Source: Actinobacteria bacterium IMCC26207 (lineage in GTDB: Bacteria; Actinomycetota; Acidimicrobiia; Acidimicrobiales; Microtrichaceae). From it: 64,000 nucleotides of DNA. A program made the position numbers and the translations under genes. Under the pieces are notes generated by a model. That model was not told the origin of the DNA, ran no database searches, and was given only the letters and a program-made list of their open reading frames with translations. The DNA is taken from contig LCZK01000010.1 of NCBI GenBank assembly GCA_001025035.1, forward strand, positions 1 through 64,000, written 5' to 3'. This document shows, piece after piece, positions 1 through 7,986 of this stretch. Each line of letters begins with the position of its first letter. Position 1 is the first letter of the stretch.

Positions 1-2
1 AA

Positions 3-65
3 CACAACCCTGTGAAATTCGGCTTCAAAAGCCGTAACGCAGACACCATTATGACCACCCTGTGA
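3..65 (+). CDS. Possible C-terminal tail of a truncated gene
   Basis: An open frame enters from the left edge and stops at TGA 63-65, giving a 20-residue tail that includes FGFKSRNAD. It could be the end of a transposase or another accessory protein upstream of the window, but the fragment is too short to assign. The sequence after it turns abruptly G-poor, which fits the edge of an accessory region. The reading frame is uncertain because there is no start in view. Confidence 0.2.
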   Translation, partial: HNPVKFGFKSRNADTIMTTL

Positions 66-302
66 CACAACACAACAGGGTAAAAACACCCTAAAACAGC
101 CACAAACTAGGCCAAACGGCCTACACGAACCACAAACCCTTGACACCACACCGACAAATCAGTACAAACAAAACCCCACCCCAAACCCACCCCACTGACA
201 CAACAACTGACACAACCCAAAACACCAAAAAACCACCCATAGCGCAAGAGTCTGCGGTTGAGTGAACGGGCATAAGACGGAACAGCCGGGCTTGGCTAGA
301 CG
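66..302. other. G-poor, C/A-rich non-coding stretch
   Basis: Between about 66 and 240 the plus strand is almost free of G and consists of C, A and scattered T, with repeated ACACAAC and ACCCC words. The rest of the window is not skewed like this. I see no convincing gene. It lies beside the displaced tRNA-Glu end and is probably accessory or junction DNA (inference). Confidence 0.5.
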
Positions 303-382
303 CGCTGAATTCCCTGCGATTGCCGGGGATTCGTTTGAGTACCCCCCCCAACGGGATTCGAACCCGTGCCGCCACCTTGAGA
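303..382 (-). repeat. Displaced 3' part of tRNA-Glu plus its terminator (att-like left copy)
   Basis: This is an imperfect direct copy of 1659-1735. It contains the tRNA-Glu T-arm, the 3' half of the anticodon arm and the downstream hairpin. Differences are three extra C in the acceptor-stem run and two mismatches in the hairpin. Beyond 382 the sequence no longer matches tRNA-Glu, so this is a tRNA fragment and not a gene. Such fragments are typical of attachment sites left by elements that integrate into tRNA 3' ends. Confidence 0.7.
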
Positions 383-530
383 TTGCATTCCGAGCCGCTC
401 TTAGGCGCGTTGGCTCACCTCCGATTCCGTGGGAACGACCGTCCAAGGCCGTCAAGCTCAGCGAGTGGTCGTGTAGCCATCAACGTCGACGCGGAATTTG
501 CGCCATCACCGCCAACCTGTGCATGACCGG

Positions 531-536
531 TATCAT
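531..536 (+). promoter_or_regulatory. -10 hexamer for a leaderless mntA-like gene
   Basis: TATCAT lies exactly 6 nt before GTG 543, with no Shine-Dalgarno. The same arrangement recurs before many genes in this window, so transcription probably starts at the GTG. Confidence 0.5.
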
Positions 537-542
537 CATTCT

Positions 543-923
543 GTGAAGCAGGCGACGTACGCGGTGCAGGACAACCACGCATTTTGGGAAGGGCGCTCGC
601 TTCGCGCATGGACCGACGTTCTCGTCGCTACCTTGGTCGCGGAGTTCGATCCAGTCAGCATCATCCTGTTCGGCTCACTCGCAACAGAATCGGACGGACC
701 GGATTCCGACATTGATCTTCTCGTCGTGTTGGACGATGCACCAATGGCTGATCGTCGCCGCACGATGGTTGAGATGCGGCGCGTCACGCGGGGCGTCGCC
801 GCACCACATGATCTTCTCGTCACGAGTATCGCCGACTTCGAGCGCAACTCAGCGAGGCCGGGCACGACCGAGTACGAACCAGCCCAGCATGGTGTAGCGG
901 TGTATGAGCGCGTTGCCGCCTAA
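543..923 (+). CDS. MNT-type nucleotidyltransferase (antitoxin-like partner of HEPN)
   Basis: A small polymerase-beta-like nucleotidyltransferase of about 126 residues. It carries the family signature GS-X10-DXD: GS in LFGSLATES, then SDID. In characterised HEPN/MNT modules the MNT protein neutralises the HEPN RNase, in some cases by adding AMP to it. The frame is open from ATG 498, but GTG 543 is preferred because TATCAT sits 6 nt upstream. Its end overlaps the next gene by 20 nt, so the two are almost certainly co-transcribed. It lies between a tRNA-Glu gene and a displaced tRNA end, which suggests horizontal acquisition. Family assignment is firm; the antitoxin role is inferred from the pairing. 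Confidence 0.85.
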   Translation: MKQATYAVQDNHAFWEGRSLRAWTDVLVATLVAEFDPVSIILFGSLATESDGPDSDIDLLVVLDDAPMADRRRTMVEMRRVTRGVAAPHDLLVTSIADFERNSARPGTTEYEPAQHGVAVYERVAA

Positions 924-1320
924 CGAGCCGACACCGGCCCAGCGCTGGTTCGCTCTCGCCGAAGAGGACCTCGCAGCGGCGCGGGTCTTAATCGCCGACG
1001 GTTCCGCAGCGTTGCGTATCGCCGGATTCCTCGCTCAACAAGCGGCGGAGAAGGCTCTCAAGGCGGGCTTGTTCGCTGCGCTGCTCGGAGCGCCGAGAAT
1101 TCACGGACTGAACCAACTGCTTTCTCGCTACCCAACCGCTAGCGCACCGAGAGTCGATGTCGACGATCTCGACATCCTCGACCCATGGGTGATCGACGGA
1201 CGATATGCCGCTGATCTCCCAGACTTGGCCCCCGATGAGGCAGAGGAATTGCTCCTCGCGGCACGGCGGGTCGTCGAGGCAGTCCGCGCATCAGAGCCGA
1301 GCGTCACACCAGACCTGTGA
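904..1320 (+). CDS. HEPN domain protein (toxin-like)
   Basis: A 138-residue, helical, Ala/Leu-rich HEPN protein. The N-terminal segment with EEDLAAARVL, the AAEKALKA helix and the RIHGLNQLL segment are typical of HEPN proteins paired with MNT nucleotidyltransferases. HEPN toxins are metal-independent RNases using an RX4-6H motif. I do not see a clear canonical RX4-6H, so catalytic competence is open. The ATG lies inside the end of the MNT gene, giving a two-gene cassette. It may be a toxin-antitoxin pair or a non-toxic HEPN/MNT pair. Confidence 0.82.
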   Translation: MSALPPNEPTPAQRWFALAEEDLAAARVLIADGSAALRIAGFLAQQAAEKALKAGLFAALLGAPRIHGLNQLLSRYPTASAPRVDVDDLDILDPWVIDGRYAADLPDLAPDEAEELLLAARRVVEAVRASEPSVTPDL

Positions 1321-1658
1321 AGAATGAAAGTTGGTTCGCCATTGGGAATCGAGGCGACTTCGCCGAGCGCTAGGGGTTCCGGACCAAGCCCGTATACGTA
1401 CAGTTCAGCCCCCGCTGCCCGGTTCCAGAATTGCCCGCCGATCTCGCCGAGCAGACTCTGCTGAGGGTGACGGCGCCGCAAATTCGTCTACCCCATGATT
1501 CTGAGGTTCTCAGCCAGTTGCCCGATACCGTCGCCGGTGCAATGAACCCGCTCCCCGCCATTACGAAACTCGTCTTCTCACGGCTCAGGTGGGTGTTCGC
1601 GAGTGGTGATCAACGCGACTCCAAAACCCTCGCGCTGCGCCATCTGCTACCCAAAAGC
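1321..1658. other. Intergenic stretch with no recognisable gene
   Basis: About 340 nt between the HEPN gene and the tRNA-Glu terminator. Open frames of 60-80 codons exist on both strands, but none has a family signature or convincing start. It may be decayed accessory DNA. Confidence 0.5.
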
Positions 1659-1735
1659 CGCTGAATCCCCTGCGTTTGCAGGGGATTCGTTTGAGTACCC
1701 CCAACGGGATTCGAACCCGTGCCGCCACCTTGAGA
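1659..1735 (-). repeat. Right copy of the tRNA-Glu 3'-end direct repeat
   Basis: It matches 303-382 and includes the 3' half of the intact tRNA-Glu and its terminator. The two copies bracket about 1.3 kb containing the MNT/HEPN pair, as expected for an element integrated into the tRNA 3' end. No integrase is visible between the copies. Confidence 0.7.
1664..1687 (-). terminator. Hairpin terminator downstream of tRNA-Glu
   Basis: A perfect 10-bp stem (AATCCCCTGC and GCAGGGGATT) with a GTTT loop lies just past the tRNA 3' end. Read on the minus strand, a short T-run follows a few bases later. A decayed copy is present in the left repeat. Confidence 0.65.
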
Positions 1736-1768
1736 GGGTGGAGTCCTAGGCCGCTAGACGATGGGGGC
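1696..1768 (-). tRNA. tRNA-Glu (CTC anticodon)
   Basis: The minus strand folds as a 73-nt cloverleaf. The acceptor begins GCCCCCA, the anticodon stem CCACC/GGTGG encloses CTCTCAA (anticodon CTC), and the T-arm contains GGTTCGAATCCC. The acceptor closes with a G-U first pair and CCA is not encoded. It follows tRNA-Gln on the same strand. Confidence 0.93.
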
Positions 1769-1814
1769 CTATGCACCCTGGATTGCTCCAGAGATCTTGT
1801 TGCTGGCTTGCTAG

Positions 1815-1886
1815 CTCGGGGGGGAGGACTCGAACCCCCAATAACTGGACCAGAACCAGTTGTGTTACCGATTACACCACCCCCGA
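1815..1886 (-). tRNA. tRNA-Gln (CTG anticodon)
   Basis: A 72-nt cloverleaf on the minus strand. Acceptor TCGGGGG pairs with CCCCCGA, the D-arm contains GTAATCGGTAAC, the anticodon stem AACTGG/CCAGTT encloses TTCTGGT (anticodon CTG), and the T-loop is TTCGAGT. CCA is not encoded. It lies 46 nt upstream of tRNA-Glu and is probably co-transcribed with it. Confidence 0.93.
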
Positions 1887-2035
1887 AGGTGATGGCATCC
1901 CGAAGCATGCGAGCGTCACTTTAGCCGACACTGCTCAGAGTTCAGAATCCACTGATCTCGGCCATGAACCGTTGCCAGATTTTGCTCCCCTTGGAGCTAG
2001 GTCGCTCCTAGCTCAGGAACTCCAACCCTGAGTTG

Positions 2036-2869
2036 TTAGTTCTCGTTAGCCGGGCGTCTTGCTACGAGGAGCAGAAGGGATCCCATCAGGATCAGGCTCA
2101 AGCCAGCAGCGGCGAGCAGGTTTGAGGTTGATCCGGTAAACGCGAGTTCTTGCTCGGGTGGCTCACGGTTCTGGGTCGCAGCAAGAACTGCAGCCGTCGG
2201 TTCTACTACAGTCGTGGCGGGTAGAACACTCACGGGAACGGTGGTCGTGGTCGTGGTGGTTGAAGTTGTAGTAGTCGAAGCAGTTGTCGGAGGCGGGCAG
2301 GGGAATCCCCAATACTGCTGTGCTGTTGCTGTGTCTAGGGGGAACAACATCGGACCAGGCCAAGGTCCCGTGGGTCGTATCGTTGGCGGAGTTGCCCCTG
2401 TCACAACATCAAACTGCACGGGTAGGCAATCCTTGGAGAAGGTGATCACGGTGGTGCCCGCTTGAGAAATGGTGAACTTCTGCGCCTCGGCGAGTTGTTG
2501 TGGCCAAGCTACGCCGTTGCCAGGCATGGAGTAGATCACTGCCGTTGCCTCTGAGGGCTCGCACAAAGGGGCCGAGGCAATCACTGTAAGCACGAAGTTG
2601 TTTGCTGAGGAGGAGACTCGAACACTCAAAGAGAGCCAAAACGGAAGGCACGGCCCTTGTTCAGGGTCTGGGGTCTCGACCACCGAAATCTTCGAAGGAG
2701 TTGCCAATGTGGTAGCGGGGGCGGCAGCGTCACCTTCGGCAGCGATTGCGAGTGCCGGCGTGAGGAGCAGGGCAACGCCACAAGCGAGAGCCGTTGCGGC
2801 CACTGACCTTCGCAAGTATCCGCGGATTCGCAGCGACCCTTGCTCTGGCTTCGTTTCGGTAGTGAACAT
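2036..2869 (-). CDS. Secreted LAXTG-anchored surface protein
   Basis: About 277 residues. A basic N-terminus and a hydrophobic segment ending in ALAIAAEG form a signal peptide. A secreted domain of unknown fold with several cysteines follows, then a Thr-rich linker. The C-terminus has LAFTG, a hydrophobic helix and the tail ARRPANEN, which is a sortase sorting signal of the LAXTG (class E) type. Start ATG 2869 is chosen because AGAAGGA lies 8 nt upstream; the frame extends to 2938. No sortase gene is in the window. The function of the exposed domain is not recognised. Confidence 0.75.
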   Translation of the reverse strand: MFTTETKPEQGSLRIRGYLRRSVAATALACGVALLLTPALAIAAEGDAAAPATTLATPSKISVVETPDPEQGPCLPFWLSLSVRVSSSANNFVLTVIASAPLCEPSEATAVIYSMPGNGVAWPQQLAEAQKFTISQAGTTVITFSKDCLPVQFDVVTGATPPTIRPTGPWPGPMLFPLDTATAQQYWGFPCPPPTTASTTTTSTTTTTTTVPVSVLPATTVVEPTAAVLAATQNREPPEQELAFTGSTSNLLAAAGLSLILMGSLLLLVARRPANEN

Positions 2870-3139
2870 TTGTTGAATCCTTCTGTGGATGGGCACACAT
2901 TCGGCAACGGCAACACAAGATTCGGAGAGGGTGATCATTTATTGATTTGTGAAGAACTTCCAGTTGAGCACGCTTCGCTAGCTCTCGCAATGGGTTTATC
3001 ACCTCAAGCTGAAAGCCCATGGGGCCGGAGCAGGAAAGGATGCACTGGGAAGCATCTGTTCCGACAGGGCTCTGTGGAGTCCCGAGAGGCTGTCACATGG
3101 CAGCCATAACACTGCGCAGAGCTAGCCCCACTCGCAGTT

Positions 3140-4321
3140 CTATGAAGCAGCAACCTGATTCACGAGGTAGTCAATCTCGGCTTCGGTGTTGTAGACGTGG
3201 GGGGATGCACGAACTGCCGCCTCGAGACCACGCTGGCCCATGTCAAAGCGAGTCCAGGCGGCCCGAGTCACGGACAGGTTGATGCCAGCCAATTTTAACT
3301 GGCCCGCCAGATAATCGCAGTCAACGTTGGGCAACGTGAACGAGACAATGCCTGACTGCGGCCCGGGGCCATCGTGAACCTTGGCTCCCGCTTGTTGCAG
3401 ACCTGTTCGCAATTTTGCTGAGAGACCAGAAATCCGATTCGCGATCGCCTCAATCCCCAACTCGAGGGCGTAGCTCACCGCAACACCTAGACCTATCTGC
3501 GCTGCGATTGGGTACTCGAACTCTTGGAAGCGTTCGGCTCGGGGCAAGAGCTCAAAGCTGCTCAAGCTGGTCCAGGTAGCTGAAGAACCATCGATCCCCG
3601 GTGGTTGCATTCGCTCTGCCCACTCTTCACGCACGAACAGCCAGCCCGTGCCACGGGGGCCGCGCAAAAACTTTCTGCCGGTTCCCGTCGCCACATCGCA
3701 CTGAATGCTGCTGAGGTTGAGTGGGAGCTGGCCAGCCGACTGACATGCGTCAAGAAAGAAGGGAATTCCAAGTGCTCTGGTACGCGCACCGATCTGAGCG
3801 ACATCAGATACCGCACCTTTGTGGGTACCTACATGAGTGGCTGTGACCATTTTGGTCGAGGAGTCCAAGCGTGAATCAAGATCGTCAAGGTTGAGGGATC
3901 CGTCCTCGTTGAGCTGCATGAGTTCAATCTGCAGATCGAACAACTGCTGAGCCTGAAGCAATGCAAAGTAGTGGCTGTTGTACACGCCACTGTCGACCAG
4001 GACGGTTCCGCCAGAGCTAAACCAACCAGCAAGTGCGAGGCCCCAAAAGGCCTTTGTCCAAGCCGAGGTGTCGCTGTGGGTGAGTGCAATATCTGCTGCG
4101 TCAACGCTGAGCAGCTGAGCGATTGAAGAGCGGGTGTGCATGATCTTGTCGGCTGCTGTCTCGGCGGCTTCGTAGCCACCTAGTTGTGATTCAAGGCGTA
4201 GATGGTCTGTGACAGCATTGGTCACTGACCGAGGAGACAGGGCCGCTCCAGCATTATTCAGGTGAATGATCTCTTCGCACCCTGGAGTATCGGCACGCAG
4301 TTGTCCAACGTCAAGGCTCAC
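3140..4321 (-). CDS. Class V aminotransferase / cysteine-desulfurase-like PLP enzyme
   Basis: A fold-type I PLP enzyme of the class V group. It shows HLNNAGAA near the N-terminus, the PLP-contacting Asp in FLDACQSAGQ (about D191), and the Schiff-base Lys in GTGRKFLRGPRG (about K217). The substrate cannot be assigned; relatives include cysteine desulfurases, selenocysteine lyases and isopenicillin-N-epimerase-like proteins. GTG 4321 is the likely start: homologous N-termini usually begin near LRADTPG, and TACCGT lies exactly 6 nt upstream. The frame is open to 4396. It is divergent from the next gene. Confidence 0.85.
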   Translation of the reverse strand: MSLDVGQLRADTPGCEEIIHLNNAGAALSPRSVTNAVTDHLRLESQLGGYEAAETAADKIMHTRSSIAQLLSVDAADIALTHSDTSAWTKAFWGLALAGWFSSGGTVLVDSGVYNSHYFALLQAQQLFDLQIELMQLNEDGSLNLDDLDSRLDSSTKMVTATHVGTHKGAVSDVAQIGARTRALGIPFFLDACQSAGQLPLNLSSIQCDVATGTGRKFLRGPRGTGWLFVREEWAERMQPPGIDGSSATWTSLSSFELLPRAERFQEFEYPIAAQIGLGVAVSYALELGIEAIANRISGLSAKLRTGLQQAGAKVHDGPGPQSGIVSFTLPNVDCDYLAGQLKLAGINLSVTRAAWTRFDMGQRGLEAAVRASPHVYNTEAEIDYLVNQVAAS

Positions 4322-4477
4322 CTGCTGACGGTACCCCGAATTGTCCCAGAGGTGAGCGGAGGGCCGAGTCAACGAGATGAGTACCCAAGTTGTCACTGCT
4401 AGTCGCTAACTTGTTTGGAGATCTAGAGAATTCGTGCTTCCCCCTCCCTAAGAATCACCGTACATACAGGAGTAACC

Positions 4478-5011
4478 ATGGCCTTTGGCCAAGCATCTGG
4501 GCCTCCGGCCGCAGTCCAACAACTCAACAGATTGGCTGAACTCCTAGCCGAGAGAGGCTTTGACTCCTTCAAAGAGGCGAGACACCCGTTTGGCCTGACG
4601 CAACGCCAAGCTGCTGGCAAGTTTTCAAGTGGCGAAGCATCTGAACTTATTGAACGGCTCGAGGCTGAGTCCGTGGTCTCGGCCGAGCCATTGCCATCGA
4701 CGACGAGCAGAGCCTCCTCCAAGAAGCCAGCCGTACCCGCTGCAGCCAAAGCGGCCAGCAGGACTGCCAGCAGCAGGCCAAGCAGGTCGGCAACTCCGGC
4801 CGCTGCCCAGAGTGCCGAGGTGGCTGCCGACTCGGCCCAGGTTGGGAGCAGCAAAACTACTGGGGCGGAGGTCCCTCAGAGTGCAGCAGCGCAGGCTCGT
4901 GCCATCAAGAAACGAAAAGCTCGAGAAGAAGAGGTTGCAACTCGGATCGAGTCTGAGGTCATGGCTAACGAACTCGTCTCACGCGGTTGGTGCTGCATCG
5001 CACCCGAGTAG
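4478..5011 (+). CDS. Unknown basic protein with Ala/Ser-rich linker
   Basis: 177 residues; no family recognised. Residues about 1-65 look like a small folded helical domain. Residues 65-140 are an Ala/Ser/Lys-rich low-complexity linker. The C-terminus is a charged helix rich in Lys, Arg and Glu ending in SRGWCCIAPE. AGGAG 4 nt before ATG 4478 supports the start. The pattern would suit a protein that binds nucleic acid or a partner complex, but this is speculative. It converges on ung with an 18-nt gap. Confidence 0.65.
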   Translation: MAFGQASGPPAAVQQLNRLAELLAERGFDSFKEARHPFGLTQRQAAGKFSSGEASELIERLEAESVVSAEPLPSTTSRASSKKPAVPAAAKAASRTASSRPSRSATPAAAQSAEVAADSAQVGSSKTTGAEVPQSAAAQARAIKKRKAREEEVATRIESEVMANELVSRGWCCIAPE

Positions 5012-5028
5012 CCCCTGCCGATAGCGGT

Positions 5029-5709
5029 TCAGGCGCTTGGAAGGGTCCAGTCGATCGGGCTTCGGCCAGCAGCGATGAGTGCTGCGTTGGCCTGAGAGAA
5101 GGGGGACGATCCAAAGAATCCTCTGTATGCAGAGAGTGGTGACGGGTGAGCGGATTCAATGACGTGGTGGCGTTGCTGGTCGATCATGGCTCGCTTCTTT
5201 CGAGCGGCAGCTCCCCACAAGATGAATACCACCGGGTCGGCGAACGAGTTGACGCTAACAATGACCTGGTCAGTGAACTGTTCCCATCCCTGACCCTGAT
5301 GCGATCCCGCTTCACCCGAGCGAACGGTCAGGGTGGTATTGAGCAACAGGACTCCTTGGTCTGCCCAAGAGACGAGACTTCCGTGCCTTGGAGCGGGAGT
5401 CCCTTGGTCGGCCTGCAGTTCTTTGAAAATGTTGCGTAATGAGGGAGGTAGCGCCACATTCTCGGGGACCGAGAAGCACAAGCCGTGAGCCTGCCCCGGG
5501 CCGTGATAGGGGTCTTGACCAAGAATGACCACCTTGACCTGAGTGGGCGGTGTCCGCTGGAACGCCGCAAAGACTTGCTCGGCTGGCGGAAACACTTGGT
5601 GTGCCGAGCGCTCGGCGGCAAGAAATGTTTGCAACCCAGCCCAGTAGGGCTCATCTAGCTGAGCGGCTAGGAGCGGGCCCCAATCGCCCAAGTCCTCAAC
5701 CGGGCTCAC
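5029..5709 (-). CDS. ung: Uracil-DNA glycosylase, family 1
   Basis: Removes uracil from DNA, the first step of base-excision repair. The water-activating motif GQDPYH (about residues 64-69) and the minor-groove motif HPSPLS (about 188-193) are intact, and the length of 226 residues is normal. GTG 5709 is preferred because it overlaps the TGA of the upstream redoxin gene as GTGA, implying translational coupling; an in-frame ATG lies at 5757. It is the last gene of the operon that begins with the small membrane peptide and larE. Confidence 0.96.
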   Translation of the reverse strand: MSPVEDLGDWGPLLAAQLDEPYWAGLQTFLAAERSAHQVFPPAEQVFAAFQRTPPTQVKVVILGQDPYHGPGQAHGLCFSVPENVALPPSLRNIFKELQADQGTPAPRHGSLVSWADQGVLLLNTTLTVRSGEAGSHQGQGWEQFTDQVIVSVNSFADPVVFILWGAAARKKRAMIDQQRHHVIESAHPSPLSAYRGFFGSSPFSQANAALIAAGRSPIDWTLPSA

Positions 5710-6731
5710 GTTTCGGATTCGAGAACCTGCAATGGGCCGCCGTGTCGCTGCTGCCACTCGGTATAGCGATCAAAGAACTCGGCTCCGAATGGGTCCTCGC
5801 CAATCAGTTTCATACCAGCGCGCCAAATCGTGAAGTCATCCGGTGCGAGCTGATCAGCAAGCGCTACTCGTGCACGAGCCGCTTCGAGAAAACCAAGTCG
5901 GTGCAATTCGAGCGCCAAGCGAAACTCGGTTCGAGCCTGTCGCTGCGCAGCAGTCAACTCGCCAATCTGAGCGGTGGGCTGATCCTCGACTGAGGGGAGT
6001 TCCTCGTTGAGGACCCAATTGCGCACCGCATCTAGATGTGGCCCCGACGCCACCCCGTGAATCTCGGTGAACTGATCATCGGAGAATTCAGCTGATGGCT
6101 GTCGGACGATGCGGCGTTGCTCATCGAGCCAGAACACAGTGGGGACGTTTGTAAGGCCGTACGTGTCAGCAAACCTGCGGTCGGTATCTACCAACACTGG
6201 ATAATCAATATCTTCGGCCCAAGGCAGCACATCCGCAAGGGACTCATCAATGGCCACAGCGACCACGTTGAATGAGGAACCGGCAAGCTCATTCTTGAGC
6301 GCATTCCATCCGGGAAGGTCGTATCGGCAGCCGCACCAGCTAGAAAAAGCCACGACCATCGTCTTACCTTCTGCCCCATCAAAGAGCCCGTGCTGAACAC
6401 CATCGACTCCGAGCAGACTCACCTCGGGTGCTTGGCCAGAGCTAAGTGCCGAAGATGCATCGACCCGAGTTCCGATGACTGCAATTCGGTGCTTCTGATC
6501 TGTAGCTACTGCTGCACCAAGGGCTTCGCCGACTTTGGCAGCGCTGAGATGACTCGCATGCGCAGCCTCGCCAATGAACGAGGCCGGAATGCATTCGGTT
6601 CCCCGGCACCATCCCTCGGGTTTTTGCTGCCAGCCGGTGACCTTGGCCAAATCCTGAAGCGCCAGCATCGGGTTTGATCCCGTGCCACCGTTAGCGCTTG
6701 CGGATTCTCCGATGATGGTCCAGGTTTGCAT
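5706..6731 (-). CDS. Thioredoxin-fold (TlpA/AhpC-like) redoxin with C-terminal helical domain
   Basis: 341 residues. The central part (about 100-240) resembles a TlpA/ResA/peroxiredoxin fold: VVAFSSWCGCR (W132, C133, C135) followed by a cis-Pro loop TNVPTVFW. The active site is CGC, one residue shorter than CXXC, which is unusual. The last 80 residues are helical and could form a TPR-like repeat. There is no signal peptide, so it is probably cytosolic. It lies 28 nt downstream of larC and overlaps ung, so it is in the same transcription unit. Its partner is unknown; the link to nickel-cofactor genes is by position only. Confidence 0.75.
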   Translation of the reverse strand: MQTWTIIGESASANGGTGSNPMLALQDLAKVTGWQQKPEGWCRGTECIPASFIGEAAHASHLSAAKVGEALGAAVATDQKHRIAVIGTRVDASSALSSGQAPEVSLLGVDGVQHGLFDGAEGKTMVVAFSSWCGCRYDLPGWNALKNELAGSSFNVVAVAIDESLADVLPWAEDIDYPVLVDTDRRFADTYGLTNVPTVFWLDEQRRIVRQPSAEFSDDQFTEIHGVASGPHLDAVRNWVLNEELPSVEDQPTAQIGELTAAQRQARTEFRLALELHRLGFLEAARARVALADQLAPDDFTIWRAGMKLIGEDPFGAEFFDRYTEWQQRHGGPLQVLESET

Positions 6732-6759
6732 GCGGCCAAGGTAGCAGTCCGCAGAGAGT

Positions 6760-7986
6760 TCAATCCTGCGCGGATTTCCAAGTGAAAAGCGCTTCGATGC
6801 TCAGTTGCCGAACGGCCTTACCTAGGCCCTGAGATGCTGCGACAAGATCTTCGTGCTCGGGCTTTGCGCCGTGGGGCCCAACCTTGATCCGCACGGGGTA
6901 GCCATGAAGGTCGATGGTGTGCATCGTGCGGGGGAGTTCACGTTTGGTGAGGTCCCACTGGCGAAACCCAAGAGTCGCGGTTTCGCTCGTGATGAACTCA
7001 ACAATCTGAGGGGCAAGCTCTGGTGTGCAGAGCACACTCAGCTGATGCGCCGAGCGGGACTTCTTCATGGCGATTGGGGTAACCCAAGCATCATCGGCCC
7101 CAAGGGCTATGAGCTCGCTCACCACATGCCCAAGAATCTCGGGAGTGATGTCGTCAAGGTTGGTCTCGATCATCGTTGAGGTGAACCATTCCCCTGCTGG
7201 TTCCTGATGAGCTGCGGGGCTGCTCGACGCATCATTTGCAACGAGCGACGCGGTGACCACTGGCGGCGAAGTGTCGAGGAGCACTGCAGTGACCACATTG
7301 GCATGGGAATCGGGGTCTTTGCTCCCTGCGCCGCGCCCTGTTCGTTCGATAATCCCAGCTGGGATGTTCCCCCAGGTGTCAACCATTGCGGCAAGCAGCG
7401 CAACTCCCGTGGGGGTGGCAGTTTCTGAATCCCAATCAACCGGAACAGTAGGAATGCCAACTAACAGTTCGAGGGTGGCAGGGGCAGGCACCGGAATGAT
7501 TCCATGGGCCATAGTTTGCGTGGCCGTTCCCAAGCCAATGGGTCCCGAATGAACTTGCGTCACTCCGAGTGAAACCAGCGCTGCCCAGGAACCCAAAATA
7601 TCGATGATGGCATCCACTGCGCCGACCTCATGAAAATGAACCTCATCAAGCGCTATGCCATGCACCTTGGCCTCAGCTGTCCCAAGCAGCCAGAAGCTCT
7701 TTCGAGCGCCCTCTGCTACTCGAGGGTCAAGCGCTGCACTGCTCAACATGGCATCAATCTGGGACCAGGGCCGGTGATGATCATGACTCAGAACCTGCAC
7801 ATCTACTGCTGTGGCAACTAGGCCTCGACGGTGAGTGGGGGAAACCTCCAAAGACCAGCCGGGGAGTTCAACTGCTGCAAGCTGGGACCGGACCCATGCC
7901 TGATCGGCGCCAAGGTCGAAGAGTGAGCCGAGCACCATATCGCCGGCCACACCCAACGCAGGGTTGATCCATAGCGAGGAAGTCAT
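6760..7986 (-). CDS. larC: Nickel-pincer nucleotide cofactor: nickel insertion protein LarC
   Basis: LarC uses CTP to insert nickel into pyridinium-3,5-bisthiocarboxylic acid mononucleotide, the final step of nickel-pincer nucleotide synthesis. The 408-residue protein begins WINPALGVAGDM, contains the metal-binding candidate segment HFHEVGAVDAIIDI near residue 118, and has the C-terminal half starting ETNLDDITPE. It is one continuous frame, whereas in Lactobacillus plantarum LarC is made by programmed frameshifting. Its ATG overlaps the larB stop by 4 nt. Confidence 0.94.
   Translation of the reverse strand: MTSSLWINPALGVAGDMVLGSLFDLGADQAWVRSQLAAVELPGWSLEVSPTHRRGLVATAVDVQVLSHDHHRPWSQIDAMLSSAALDPRVAEGARKSFWLLGTAEAKVHGIALDEVHFHEVGAVDAIIDILGSWAALVSLGVTQVHSGPIGLGTATQTMAHGIIPVPAPATLELLVGIPTVPVDWDSETATPTGVALLAAMVDTWGNIPAGIIERTGRGAGSKDPDSHANVVTAVLLDTSPPVVTASLVANDASSSPAAHQEPAGEWFTSTMIETNLDDITPEILGHVVSELIALGADDAWVTPIAMKKSRSAHQLSVLCTPELAPQIVEFITSETATLGFRQWDLTKRELPRTMHTIDLHGYPVRIKVGPHGAKPEHEDLVAASQGLGKAVRQLSIEALFTWKSAQD

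Noticed and set aside
303..420. A complete extra tRNA gene at the left repeat
   Set aside because: The T-arm and 3' anticodon half match tRNA-Glu, but the 5' part does not pair into an acceptor or anticodon stem and the acceptor run has three extra C.
2870..3139. Riboswitch or structured leader upstream of the LAXTG protein
   Set aside because: The leader is long and contains short complementary words, but I could not match it to any known riboswitch consensus such as cyclic-di-GMP, cyclic-di-AMP or cobalamin.
4423..4854. Minus-strand ORF of 143 codons opposite the 4478-5011 gene
   Set aside because: The plus-strand frame has a good ribosome site and protein-like composition; the opposite frame is a Leu/Ala-rich shadow of the Ala/Ser linker.
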